NCBI GenBank assembly: GCA_034401135.1
Contig: JAWZSP010000002.1
Coordinates: 4,898,001 to 4,962,000 of the forward strand
DNA length: 64,000 bases
Direction of reading: 5' to 3'
From: Volutella citrinella
Lineage: Eukaryota; Ascomycota; Sordariomycetes; Hypocreales; Nectriaceae
The position numbers and the translations under genes are program-made. The notes under the pieces were generated by a model. It saw only the letters and a list, made by a program, of their open reading frames with translations, had not been told where the DNA came from and made no database searches. Within the stretch, counting starts at the first letter, position 1. Each line of letters opens with the position of its first letter. Shown here piece by piece: positions 30,067 through 41,123 of this stretch.

Positions 30067-32359
30067 GGTGGGTGGTTTGACGGGGCGAGCAAGGGGCTTA
30101 GACCCGCAGAAAAACAGGAGCGACGAGGGCGGGTAAAGAGTGACGGCTCAGGGGACTGGTGCCTCTGGCCACATACCTCTCTCGGGCATATATAGCCATT
30201 GTTGGGCACCAAGGGTCCAAGACACACAATGGTTGAAGGCGTGGATTCCGTGCGGGTGGCGCTGGGGAGATCACACGCAAGCCCGCTTTCGCCGGGCGTG
30301 ATGGAATGTGGCGTCCGTCAAAGGCGCCACTCTTGGGAGAGGAGCCAAGCAACACCGGTCGCTGATCATGTGGTCAGTGTCAATACTAGTGTCAATGCTA
30401 GTACAGGGCAGATCGTGATCTACGACGAGCACATGGCCCAACATGTTGGTGCGAAGCTCGACATACCCTTGTCCCAACGGTGATGGACCTGTCTTGCAGG
30501 AACTCCCGAAGCGCATGATAATCTTACGAAGGTCACTAGATGCTAATTGGGAACGCCTCATTGCGTGGCTTGTATGCCAAAGTGTATATCACGCTACTAC
30601 TCAACCCTCAAGTTCCAGACCGCGAGTCATTTAGCGGGCCTTGCCCTGTACATCAGGAAGACGCTAATCGCTTCGGTCCAACTGTTTTAACTGTTTTGGG
30701 CGGCAAAGGGTTTTCATAGGACACGAATCGACAAGCATGGACTCGTTAGTCACCCCTGAAGGTATCAAACCAAGGGCTGCGGCCTGAATTGGCAGTTTGC
30801 AGATCTGGTGTCTGTTTAAGATGGGCGTTGAACCGTGAACGGTGTGCTAGTCGGGACAGATTTTAGACAGCGTGCTCTGTCATGCTCTACTATCGTCAGG
30901 CTAGGAGATCACAATTTACGAGCATCATCATGCCAGTCATTACTGATGCCTAGAGAGGTACGAGACCACGAGACCAGCGACTTCGACTCCCTCCCAGTCA
31001 GGCGGGGGAGATTGTACAACTGATAAGGGGATATTGTTTGCGACACAAGATATAGAGGCAAGTTTGGACGGACACATAGTGCGAAGTCACCAAGATACTC
31101 GCGTTCTATCATAAACGCTTTGACTATGTATCCGGGGCTACTGTCCGAGCATCTCTTGGTGTTGTCCACTGTCGAGCGTGGGTGGATTGGTTGATCAGAG
31201 GCTAATATTTTCGTATTTCCTTTGATGGCGGGCACGAATCAGGATGTCTCTCGCCGCCAAGCAGGACAACAAGCGTCATTGCCGTTGGTTTCAGCAATTG
31301 GGCTAAAATCGCTCCTCCGCACCGTCGACGCGCTTGCCCAGGGTCCGAGCGTAAGAGCGCTACAAAGATGCCCCGTCCTGGATATTGAAGCATTCTGGAG
31401 ATGCCAAGTGATTGATGAACCGGGGATGCGTTCAAGGAAGGACAAGACGCACAGGCTACAGGCTACAGACTGCCCCTGAACATCACGCCCCTATTGCTGA
31501 ACGATCCAGAGGGAGAATGCATATGCCCAAGTGTCGACCAGAATTTCGCATGTTGTTAGTTCCAGTTTTGCTGCAAATGAGGCCAAAGCAGTACAAATTT
31601 TGTAAGCTCCGTAAATGCCAACCGAACCAAACCTGCCACCCCTTGACTCGATAGAATACCCAGGGCCGCAGCCTGCATCTCTCTTCTGGCAGGACTCATG
31701 CCCAACCGGCAATACGCCCAATTCGGCCCCTTGTCGGGCCGCCAGGTTGCCCCACACGCCACAATCCCACGTGACGCCAAGATAAGACAGGCCACATGAT
31801 CTATCATGTGACCAGCATATTGTGGATACGCGCATCCGGCGCTCCCGACGGAAACGGAAGAGTTTGACACCCGACGGAAGTTGCATAGACCAGTGTAGGG
31901 TGGCTGTAGATTGCCGAATTGGTCTCGCCTCTATTGAGTCGGCTTCAATTGAGCCGACGCAATCATAGTTGAGCATATTCAGGACCATTGGCCAGGTCTG
32001 TTGAAACCTACCCTATGGCTCGGGCATCTTCGGGCCAGATCTATGAGCCACTGTGCGTGGACCACGTCATTCATTGCTTCTACTAGCAGGCGTCATAGAA
32101 ACATCGGCTTCCGGAGATACCGACGAGAAGAATTGATGATGCGATCAATTGCCTTGCTCCACAATCTAAGCTGCGTTTCTACTAGCGCTCGGGCTTCATA
32201 TCATGGCAGGGCGATCGGGCCATGTCGATGATTCTATAATCTCATAGGCATCATGATCACAGCCAGGCCCTCTTAGATACATGACGTTCATCACTTTTGA
32301 CCGTGTTGTCCTATAAATATGAGCTCGCGTTTCCCCTAAAGAATCAATTCATCAGCGAA
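30067..32359. other. Gene-poor region, about 2.3 kb
   Basis: No frame on either strand has a recognisable domain, codon pattern or splice-connected partner. A 12-bp imperfect tandem duplication is at 30378-30401. It may hold decayed sequence or long control regions; I cannot tell. Confidence 0.5.
30378..30401. repeat. Tandem 12-bp repeat (two units)
   Basis: TGTCAATACTAG is followed directly by TGTCAATGCTAG, one mismatch. It is short and of unknown meaning. Confidence 0.5.
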
Positions 32360-32746
32360 ATGTCGTGCAGAATTCGACTTATTCCAACTCTTGCCCAACT
32401 GCACACGCAAACGCGTCACGTACGGCCGTTCCAAACCATGTTAGGATTACAGAAGGAAGAAAATTCCTGGGGCCAGGGAAAATCCTATGCCACTGGTGAA
32501 TCTATGGTACCCGAAGCCATTTAGAAAGCCGTGCTTAAGGCCGTTGAGGAGGCGCTTCCCGAATTTGTAAGACGAGAGTGACTTGGGCCATCGTGCGCCT
32601 TCTAACATACTGCACAGATTCACCCCACGAGTGGCCAACCCGCACAATCCATTGGTAAAGCCCAGAGCAAGACTGTTGACGACGCCTCAGCTGCGCTCAA
32701 CAAGGCGCGGGGGGAGGCTCCGGAGTCGGCAAAAACACGCGAATAA
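32360..32746 (+). pseudogene. Small mitochondrial-type protein gene with an in-frame TAG
   Basis: From the ATG at 32360 the peptide starts MSCRIRLIPTLAQLHTQTRH, Arg-rich and free of acidic residues like a mitochondrial presequence, then has SWGQGKSYATGESMVPEAI. A TAG stops it at codon 55 (32522-32524). In the same frame translation would resume with KAVLKAVEEALPEF, followed by a well-formed intron (32567-32617, GTAAGA, TCTAAC, CACAG) and a second exon (32618-32746) coding IHPTSGQPAQSIGKAQSKTV and ending RE-stop. The continued coding character past the stop implies a recent nonsense change; CAG to TAG would be a single C-to-T transition in a CpA context. The intact product would be 111 aa. The family is not firmly recognised. 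Confidence 0.6.
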
Positions 32747-33776
32747 GTGGGATGGGATGATTGTGGTTGTACACAACTTTCCGACTATGCCGCATTGATG
32801 AGACGTGGTTTTGGGTTCTTATCTTATCAGCTCTTCAATTACGGTAGTAGGAATATATGTAATCGCACAACTTCATCGTCGGCGCCGTTCGGAGCAGGGA
32901 TATGAAATCATGGGCGCGGTTGACGAGTGCACCACGTGCTATACGGGGCGAGGAAAATCCTCCCCCGCATGCTACGCGTACCAAAGCAAGCCTCGTATCC
33001 TCGTATACTCACTCCCCCCTTGCATCCGGCTCGCCCGGGAATCGTCGTAGTGGGGTGCGAGGCCCGAATCGAGTCCCTAATTGGGCGACATCGTCAGCCC
33101 CGCCTCGCACCTCGCACTTCGCACCCTGATGCGAGCTCGGATCACCCCTTGTACCTGCAGGCTTGGCACCGGCTCTTGACAATTTTCACAAAGTGGCTGG
33201 CTCGCGTAGGAGCCGAGAGGAAATGCGAGGATACGAGCCAAGGCAGAACCGTAAAAGGAGGTTTGAGCAACGATGGCTGTGGTAGCATGCTCTTTTTACA
33301 TTGCTGGAGTTGAGTCGGGGTGCTTCCCTCTTCTTCCGGCAGTAACATCACCAAGGCTGCCCTGCGTGTGAGAGAACGGAAGATCTGGACAATCCGAGTG
33401 CTTGTTGACGTTGGCCCGCTGTAGTAACAAGTCCTACGCGCCGCAGAGCCTCACATTGCGGGTGTATTGTCATCGCAGACACGCAGGACAGATTGGCCAT
33501 TCCGAGCGAACTATTGTCAAAGTCAAAGGATTTATGCACATCTAGTGTTTCTATACGCCCCTCGTTTCTGTGCACAGGTATCGTACTCTGCCCAGAGAGA
33601 AGATCTTCGCTGTTATGTGAGCTTGAGCTAATTTTCTCTCAATAGTGGACTTGACACCTCTTGGATGACTTTTGAGGCAACAAAGCGAAAGTCTCGTTGT
33701 AGCTGTCGGAGACTTCAAGCTTCGGAATTGGTCTCAAAGGGACGAGTCGCTCACGACGGCTGGTTAGCTTTGGACA
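32747..33776. other. Intergenic, about 1 kb, no gene seen
   Basis: Includes a GC-rich stretch with repeated GCGAGG/CCTCGC words at about 33055-33125. Frames here look random. Confidence 0.5.
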
Positions 33777-35102
33777 ATGGAAGGGACAGGAGGCGGACAT
33801 GCATCTCTTGTCAGAGCCAATCCCCATTACATCCGAGTTCACTGTGGCTCGGGCGAGAAACAACAATTTAAAAATCTATTCCTAGCACAGGAAATAGTGG
33901 TTGCCGCTGATCCCTCTATCCCTCATCTCGCGACGGAAAAGGCGGCATCAAAGGACGATGGTGCTGCTATCTGGGCCGCTGAACTGAGTCCCAGCGGCCA
34001 ATTTTTGGCCGTCTCAGGCAGAGACAAGTTGATCAGGATCTTTGGCTTGATCATAACCGAGGAAGATCGCAAAGCTCAGGAGAAGGAGCAGAATACAAGT
34101 GGCTCAAAAGAACTGTTTCATGCTCCTGTATTTTGGTCGCATCCTATTCGCGTCTTCAAAGGCCACACCCGGGAAGTCTTGGCCCTTAGCTGGAGCAGAA
34201 ATGATTTCCTGCTCTCATGTTCTGCAGACAAGACGGCACGTCTGTGGCACGTCAATCACTCTGACTGCATACGCGTATTTTCGCACGAGAAAACAGTCAC
34301 CTCTATCGCTTTCCACCCCACGGACGACCGGTTCTTCCTTTCAGGTTCTTTCGACGCTGAAATCCGACTATGGAGCATCCTGGATGAGTCTGTCATCTAT
34401 TCGGCATCTGCAAACAACATTATCACAGCAGTCGCATTCACCCAAGACGGGAAGATGGCAATCTGTGGCGACACAAACGGCACATGCAGCTTTTTTGATG
34501 CCATCGGTCTAGCACTACGAACCCAGATACAAACTTGGTCTCCGGGCGCAAAGAATGCAAAAGGAGCCAAAGTCACTGGGATCAAGACTGGCATTATGAC
34601 TGAAAGCAGTGAGCCCAATCACTTTATGAAAGTATTGGTGACAACAAACGACTCGCAAATCCGACTTTACGATCTCAATACACAAACACTCAAGGCATCT
34701 CTCAAAGGCTTGAAAAACGATTACAGCCAAATCCATGCTGTATTTGATGACGATGAGGAGTATGTCATTTGTGGGAGTGAAAACCACAAAGTGCACATCT
34801 GGCATCTCTCAAATACTGCTGCCGAGGACTCGCCGCCCTGTGATTACTTTTCCACCGGTTCAAAGGTTGTCACCAACGCAATGATGATTCCAAGAGTAAC
34901 TCGACAGCTTCTCGGTGCGTCGAATGACCCAGTCTACAGTGTCTGCAACTCTATTTGCGTTACATTGCGTAGCCAAGAGGAAGAAAGTCCCGAGTACCCG
35001 AGCCACTGCGGGCACACTAGTGGGAACATCATTGTCACCACTGACACCGAGGGGAAAATAAAGGTGTTTCGACAAGACTGCGCAATAAAAGAGCGTGTGT
35101 GA
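33777..35102 (+). CDS. WD40-repeat protein, WDR44/DGR2-like, N-terminally short
   Basis: Single exon, 441 aa. WD40 repeats start after FKNLFLAQEIVV: AIWAAELSPSGQFLAVSGRD, HTREVLALSWSRNDFLLSCS followed by ADKTARLW, VTSIAFHPTDDRFFLSGS, IITAVAFTQDGKMAICGD, then DSQIRLYDL and EEYVICGSENHKVHIW, ending GNIIVTTDTEGKIKVFRQDC. This order matches the C-terminal half of the WDR44-like fungal proteins related to yeast YMR102C/DGR2. Such proteins normally carry several hundred residues before the propeller; here only about 30 precede it. It looks like a truncated or partly duplicated paralogue. The propeller itself seems complete, so it may still be a folded protein. Role unknown. Confidence 0.78.
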   Translation: MEGTGGGHASLVRANPHYIRVHCGSGEKQQFKNLFLAQEIVVAADPSIPHLATEKAASKDDGAAIWAAELSPSGQFLAVSGRDKLIRIFGLIITEEDRKAQEKEQNTSGSKELFHAPVFWSHPIRVFKGHTREVLALSWSRNDFLLSCSADKTARLWHVNHSDCIRVFSHEKTVTSIAFHPTDDRFFLSGSFDAEIRLWSILDESVIYSASANNIITAVAFTQDGKMAICGDTNGTCSFFDAIGLALRTQIQTWSPGAKNAKGAKVTGIKTGIMTESSEPNHFMKVLVTTNDSQIRLYDLNTQTLKASLKGLKNDYSQIHAVFDDDEEYVICGSENHKVHIWHLSNTAAEDSPPCDYFSTGSKVVTNAMMIPRVTRQLLGASNDPVYSVCNSICVTLRSQEEESPEYPSHCGHTSGNIIVTTDTEGKIKVFRQDCAIKERV

Positions 35103-35440
35103 GCGTAGCCGCGTCATAAGAGATTCTTGCAGCGATAATATAGACCAGCTACGCACATGTATCAATACAATAGGAGTGAACAGACGATGAGTAGCAGCTC
35201 CAACTCCATCATGCACCCAAATCCCTTGTCGGTGGTTCTGAGCTAGATGAAGAACCTCAGTTAAGTTTCTTAAGCTTGTTATGCTCGCGGCAAACCCATT
35301 GCTAATCGGCACTCTACATCTGAGCAAACAGAATGAAGAAATAAACCTAATACTACCGCTGCATAAGCCGCATTTGAACATGTATCTGATACTTAGAGGC
35401 ATCGAATGATTTTCTGTGCAAAGGATGGAGCTTAATATTC
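35103..35440. other. Convergent intergenic spacer
   Basis: About 340 bp between the 3' ends of the WD40 and BTB genes. Only terminator functions are expected; no gene seen. Confidence 0.5.
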
Positions 35441-36210
35441 TTAGAAGTGTATTTTCTCCTGCTCCGCAGACAATAGCTTGTGATTTCTCATCAGTAAGTC
35501 GAATGTCAACTGTTGCATGCCATCTTCCTGCAACAGCTCTTGCACGTTCTCTCTGTCAAGCAAGTAAGAGTGGGTTACGAATACATCAAGAACAACCCCC
35601 CGAATCCAATGGTCTCCGTCTACGGTAGACATGTATACTTCTCTTACGGCCTCCAAGAAGCTGTCGGACTTATGGTGTCTCGCCACGGCCGTTTGGAATT
35701 TTCCCACCGATAAATCCTTGAGTCCGTCAATGATGTACTTTTCTGCCAGTACGTATACTCGAACATGAAGAACCAAATCTCCGTCATCGACCGTAGTAGA
35801 AAGCGAGGTGGGATAGGACTCATCCTTATCACCCCGACGGTCGCTGTGAGCAGGCTGATATATAAGAGAGTTGCCTTTGTTGTAGTCTAGTCGATAAAGG
35901 TACTGCACAATGCAATCAACGGCGAGGGGGTCATCGTCTAAGAACTTGAAGATCTGTATTGAACTCGCTGTTTCAGAGCTGGTGTTGACCGTAGCATTGA
36001 CCTTGGTCTTGAAGTCGCATGCTTTGGATATGACAAGAGCTCGGGGACAGACAATGACGCGGTGTACATCGTACGTCCGCTCACTGGATACAAGTTGAAG
36101 ATCGGAGTAGTCGCCGGTAATGAGCGATCTTTGATAGGGTTAGAACTGTAGACACTTTGTCGGATTTCAATGCTCCCTTACTGACTCAAGGCCCTTTGCA
36201 GTACGTCCAT
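35441..36210 (-). CDS. BTB/POZ domain protein
   Basis: Two exons (36210-36182 and 36128-35441) give 238 aa. Exon 1 codes only MDVLQRALSQ; a 53-nt intron with a CTAAC branch follows. The BTB domain spans about residues 10-110: GDYSDLQLVSSERTYDVHRV, then PRALVISKACDF, FKFLDDDPLAVDCIVQYLYR and LDYNKG. A helical C-terminal region follows (VYVLAEKYIIDGLKDLSVGK), as in fungal stand-alone BTB proteins that may act as Cul3 adaptors or self-association modules. A longer upstream start (36375) is possible but its extra residues do not look like the family. Confidence 0.85.
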
Positions 36211-37165
36211 AGTTACAAGCAGAAAACTATGCGCAAGTGTGAGATTGGGGAGCTGCAGATCCGCGGATGGTAGGTTGAGCGGTTGCCGATAATCTGATGG
36301 CCTCTGGGTGCTGAAACTGAAGTCACTGGCAATGTTGAAGATGGAAATATCTACTGGCGCGATGTTGTCTTTCATCGACCTTGCAGAAGCTAAAGTTCTA
36401 TTCTAAGCTTGGTTTGAAGTTTGTCTTGCACTCAATGACGCGACCACTGGTCCATTTTACGAGTTGCGCATGCCGTGGCGTAACCTTACTTCGGTCTCGG
36501 CGATCTCCCCGGTGGGGGCTTAGGCGTTCTCACACACCGGATCGAGTTGGTACAGCTACAAGCAGTTTCACCTGGAGAGTGTAAGTGCAGCCAGTTGGCG
36601 GATGAGACTCGATGGCTCCGTCGTGGTTCATGGCTCGTGGCTCGCGGCTCGTCAAGTACCTGAAAAGAAACTTGCCGCGTTACAGCCCTGAAGCTTATTA
36701 GTTGGCCTCCATTCTCATCACTCTCAGTGGGGATATTGAACATCGGACACGCAGCTTAAGCTCATGGACATATAACGGCTTCCTTTGAGATTTTAGCACG
36801 AGCACCAGTGCAAAGTGCACGAGGCTGCAGTGGACTATATTATTTGTATGCTTCTGATGCAGATGCGTCGTGCTTTTACGACACCGAAACGCTCCAAGTG
36901 GATCCTCCGTGTCTCGGGTGTGATTTCCTTGGAATGGATGCCCGATCCCTGTCTGTTGTAGCGCCACCCTGATGCAATGCACTCGTGCTGGCCTATTATC
37001 CGTGCTCTGGTGCATTACTAATCCTGCATAGACCTTGTGATTTTGCTCCCCAGCCCTCAAACGCGAATGCCCAACAACCAACCCCTCAGCTGTTGGTCAA
37101 CAACCCATGCGCCAGCCTCGACCACCGAATAATGCCTAAAAGGTGCCAGCGAACATGCTACTACA
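36211..37165. other. Divergent promoter region, about 950 bp
   Basis: Between the start codons of the BTB and Zn2Cys6 genes. There is a short GGCTCG-type triplication at about 36630-36653 (TGGCTCG repeated). No gene supported. Confidence 0.45.
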
Positions 37166-38864
37166 ATGTTTGGGCTGCTAGAAGTGCGATCAGTTTGTGG
37201 CACCTGTCGCAGGGGCAAGAAAAAGGTCAGTCTTGTGTTGCGTACCGAACTAGTCGCGACTCGCTAGTTGGCCCTCGAGTCCGCCAATGGGGCTCGTTAT
37301 TGATTCGATATATCCCAGTGCGATCAGAAGAGACCTTCCTGCGGCCGATGCCTGCGGCTGGAGAGGCAATGCGACGGATATGGTGACGTTGTGCAGCCAT
37401 CCAAGGTGGAGGGATCAGTTGCGACACCGCACCAGACGAATCACCTAAAACAATACCATACCGGTTGGCCCAAGACGTCACAGGCCTTTGGAGCTTCCAA
37501 AAGAGACACAACACTAGAGATTCTGCCTCGAACCTTGGAGCGCGCCGCCTGCGAGGAACTAGCAATGTCCAGTTATTGGGAGTATTATCTCCCGGACCGG
37601 ACATCAATGTCACACGACTCCCCGCACAATGTGTGGATCAGAACGGCCTATCATATACAAACTGAATGCAGTACCCTCTATGCGTGTATTTTGTCTAGCT
37701 CATTTGGGATCTGGTCTCGCAAAATGGACAATGATCCAGCCATGGTGCGAAGTGGTCAGCAATTTTACGGAGCAGGTATTCGCGGTGTGATAAACTACAT
37801 TGCGAATCCCAAGGGCAAGAGTACGCTGGGAGTGCTGCTCGCCACCGGTGTGCTGTGCTCATATGAAGTAAGCCGTGTCTCACCGAAAGAGTCCTGTTCC
37901 CAGTGGTATCTAACGATCCATCACAGTTGATACACAAGTCTGGAGCAGACATTAGCGAAACCACTGTGCGAAATTACTTTTTCCACGCGTCCGGAATGGA
38001 GGCCCTGGTGCTATTTAAGGGCCCGTCGTATTTTTCTCGTGGCTATGCCCATGACATCTTCAGTGATCTGCGAACATTTCAGCTGGTGAGAAAGATACAC
38101 ATCGTCAGAGGCCAGGCCAATTTCTGACGGGGAAGCAGATACTCGTCAAATTCATCCGACGAGAACCGGTAATTTTTGCTCGGTCAGATTGGAGAACAAT
38201 ACCATGGCTCTATATTGATAAGCTGCCGAAAGATGCTCTCGCCGATATCATGGCAGATACATCATGCTGGCTCCAAGAGGTCGATTCCATTCCCCAATCG
38301 GGCTGTGAATACGAGTCTGAAACCATACAAGGTATTCGACTGCGCGGGTGGGAGATACATGCCAGCCTCAGTGACTGGGCTGCTGGGCTTGGGAAAGAGG
38401 CCCTCGAATTCGCCCGTGGCAGGGTACACCAAAAAACTCCAGAACCCGAAATGCCAGCATCTGCGCAGCTTAATTTATTGCAGCAGGGTCTCCTATATGG
38501 GATGACATGCCTAGTGCTATACGATAATATCTCGTTAGCTGACAGCCCGGACTCGGAAACGGACAGCCCGGCAGACACAGACCCGCGCGAATACTGTCGC
38601 TATCTTACTGCCCTGCTTCCAGTTGTTATTCAGCTCAATGCAGGCTGCGTCTTTATTAAGATGGTTGTCTTTGCTGCGCACATTGCTCTCCAATATCTCG
38701 ACAAAGAAGAGGCCAGCGGATGTAATGTGGAGGAAGATCGAAGGATGCTTATAGAGGCCATGGGCGAAAGCAAAGACACCATATTGACAATGAATGCCAG
38801 CTTGAAACGGTACAAGAAGGCATCACACATTTCACATGGCCAAGAAACAATAGCAAGGACATGA
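37166..38864 (+). CDS. Zn(II)2Cys6 transcription factor
   Basis: Four exons (37166-37225, 37319-37867, 37927-38085, 38139-38864) give 497 aa in phase. The zinc cluster is split by intron 1: exon 1 ends VCGTCRRGKKK and exon 2 starts CDQKRPSCGRC then LRLERQC, so all six cysteines are present only after splicing. Later blocks (SSYWEYYLP, RTAYHIQTECSTLYACILSS, WSRKMDNDPAM, DALADIMADTSCWLQE) fit the fungal TF/DUF3468-type C-terminal domain. It is expected to be a nuclear DNA-binding regulator. The start is the only ATG that puts the first Cys pair in frame close to the N-terminus. No linked pathway is obvious. Confidence 0.85.
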
Positions 38865-39458
38865 GGAGATGGCATTGGGACATTGAGTCGGCTTCGGGCC
38901 CAAATATCAGGCCCTGTCATGTTTCCCGATATAAGTAATACGATTTTGTAAGAGCAGGACTCAAAACTATCCAGATTACTGAAAAGCTGCGTACTCGGCC
39001 CTACTATTAACAGCCGATGATACCCTGAAGAGGCCCTGCAGGCGGGTGAGATCATGGTTGCATCCGAACCAGCTAGCAGCACACGCAATGGGTTCATAGT
39101 GAACAGGGGCTGTCATCATGGGATACCTCTTTTTTTGCGGGGATGTGAGGGGTCGACTTGAACCACTTTCCGAATTGCGCTCAATTTCTGCTGATCTCTC
39201 CACTTATCTGTCCACCACGGTCCATCCTTATCTGCTTGTCGACAAGACGCCAAGACCATGCGTACGCTGCCAAGCTGCTCTAATGCTTCCTTATCAACCG
39301 GGGGAATTGAAACCTTCTTGTCGCGGTTAAGCGCTGGAACTATTGTGTCGGAGCAGCGCCGACCGCCTCTTGCACCTCGCGGGGTGTTGTAGTATAATTG
39401 ATATGGTGCAGAGACAATCCAACACGATGCCCATCACACCTCCAGTTCAACTTGCCTA
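38865..39458. other. Intergenic upstream of the M14 gene
   Basis: About 590 bp. No gene seen; presumed promoter of the carboxypeptidase. Confidence 0.5.
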
Positions 39459-41123
39459 ATGCGCATCATGTTGACACATCTGTCTACTGCTGTCGCCTGT
39501 CTGCTCAGTGCACGACTGGCCTCTGCTAAGTTCGTGTACCAGCACAACCAGGCACCCTTGGAGAGAGACAGTGATCTCATTGCTGCCAACTTCCCCGAGA
39601 TAGAGGGCATTAAGCTGTTTGGGCCGTCTTTCACGGATCCTTCTACGGTCCCTGACACCTTTGCCAATGGAACCAGCGGACCGACGAGTCAATTTGTTCT
39701 GGAGCACTTCCTTCAGGAACTAGCAGCCCGCAATGACTGGATGACTTACCACAACCCAAGCGCCCGGTCAGAAGAGGGAAGAACATTGCCATACGTGTAC
39801 CTGTCGGCAACGAGCGGTCGCGATAACGTCTTGGCCGATGTCAACAGCTACCCTAACATCACCAAGACCACGGGCAAGCTCCGCGTCCTGCTGCAGGGCG
39901 GAGTACATGGCAATGAGCCAGGAGGCGACCAAGGGCTGCTCGCCTTTATCGGGAAGATGGATGCAAACGCCACTTGGGCCTCTTCAATCTTGCAAAACAT
40001 GGATATCCTCGTGTTTCCGCGTTACAATCCAGACGGCGTCGCCTATTTCCAACGACAACTTGCCAGCAACCTTGATCCGAACCGCGATCACACCAAAATG
40101 GCGAGCCAGCAGACCCGGGACATTAAAAAGTTCATCATGGACTTTGCTCCTCACATTGGTGCCGACTGCCACGAGTACACAGCCTCCAGAGGGACAGGTG
40201 CCGAGGGCCAATGGATCCCTTCGCAGGATGGACAGATTGCTGGTGTCAAGAACCTCAACATCCACCCCAAGATCCGACACCTACAGGAGACGCTGTTTGC
40301 GGACAGCATGGCTGCCGCCCTGGAGAAGCAAGGGCTGCGGTGGAGCGCATACGTGGTTGGCAACGCTGACACGGACGACATTATTCTCGAAGAGGTCACG
40401 TCGGATGCCAAGTTTGGCGACGCTTCCGTCGGTCTAGGCCAAGCTGTCATGTTCACAACAGAGACGCGTGGCATCAGGCTGGGCGACCAGCACTGGCACC
40501 GCCGTGTACTTTCAGGCCTCACCATGGTCGAAGCGCTGGTGCAGACGGCCTCTGACAACGCAGACCTGGTTTTCGACACGATTGAGTCAGCGTGGGAAGA
40601 CTTTATCACAAACGACGAGGACATCATCGTTACTGATTCGCTCAGAGAGACCAAGATTGAGTGGGACTACATCAACAAGAACAACGGCACCCTCATGAAG
40701 GTGCCCGTCACATTCCTGAACTCCACGCCCGTCGTAGCCAACCTGACCAGAGCCCGTCCGGAGGCATACATCTTCCCCCGGGCATGGAGCAAGGCTGCAG
40801 GCCTCCTCCGCGACTCTGGGGTTGTTGTCGAGGAGCTCCAGACGAACTTCGTAGGCAAGGTTACGGCTCTGAATATCACATCGGCGAAGCTGGCCCCCAC
40901 CAAGTATGAAGGGATCGCCAAGACAACCGTCACCACCAAGGCATTTGAGAAGGAGGTGCGTATTCCAGCTGGTGGCTTCGTCGTGAGTACGCGTCAGAAG
41001 AATGCGGCCCTCGCATTTTCCGTCCTGGAGCCCGAAGCCATTGACTCGTACACTGCATTTAATATTCTGCCCGTGGAGGAGGGGGATGAATACCAGGTCT
41101 ATAGCATCTACAAGAAGGCATAG
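39459..41123 (+). CDS. Secreted zinc carboxypeptidase (M14)
   Basis: Single exon, 554 aa. It starts with a signal peptide (MRIMLTHLSTAVACLLSARL, ASA). The M14 residues are all visible: zinc ligands H150 and E153 in GGVHGNEPGG, R209 in DPNRD, the third ligand H238 in DCHEY and the catalytic glutamate E335 in FTTETRGI. The ligand-to-ligand spacing fits M14. Several N-x-S/T sites (NGT, NAT, NIT) suggest glycosylation. The C-terminal about 200 residues after the catalytic domain form an extra domain found in secreted fungal 'carboxypeptidase 2' proteins. Expected to remove C-terminal residues from peptides outside the cell, complementing the S8 protease at 24.3-26.4 kb. Confidence 0.9.
   Translation: MRIMLTHLSTAVACLLSARLASAKFVYQHNQAPLERDSDLIAANFPEIEGIKLFGPSFTDPSTVPDTFANGTSGPTSQFVLEHFLQELAARNDWMTYHNPSARSEEGRTLPYVYLSATSGRDNVLADVNSYPNITKTTGKLRVLLQGGVHGNEPGGDQGLLAFIGKMDANATWASSILQNMDILVFPRYNPDGVAYFQRQLASNLDPNRDHTKMASQQTRDIKKFIMDFAPHIGADCHEYTASRGTGAEGQWIPSQDGQIAGVKNLNIHPKIRHLQETLFADSMAAALEKQGLRWSAYVVGNADTDDIILEEVTSDAKFGDASVGLGQAVMFTTETRGIRLGDQHWHRRVLSGLTMVEALVQTASDNADLVFDTIESAWEDFITNDEDIIVTDSLRETKIEWDYINKNNGTLMKVPVTFLNSTPVVANLTRARPEAYIFPRAWSKAAGLLRDSGVVVEELQTNFVGKVTALNITSAKLAPTKYEGIAKTTVTTKAFEKEVRIPAGGFVVSTRQKNAALAFSVLEPEAIDSYTAFNILPVEEGDEYQVYSIYKKA

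Noticed and set aside
31491..31988. 165-codon minus-strand frame in the gene-poor block
   Set aside because: Composition looks random, no splice partner, no motif.
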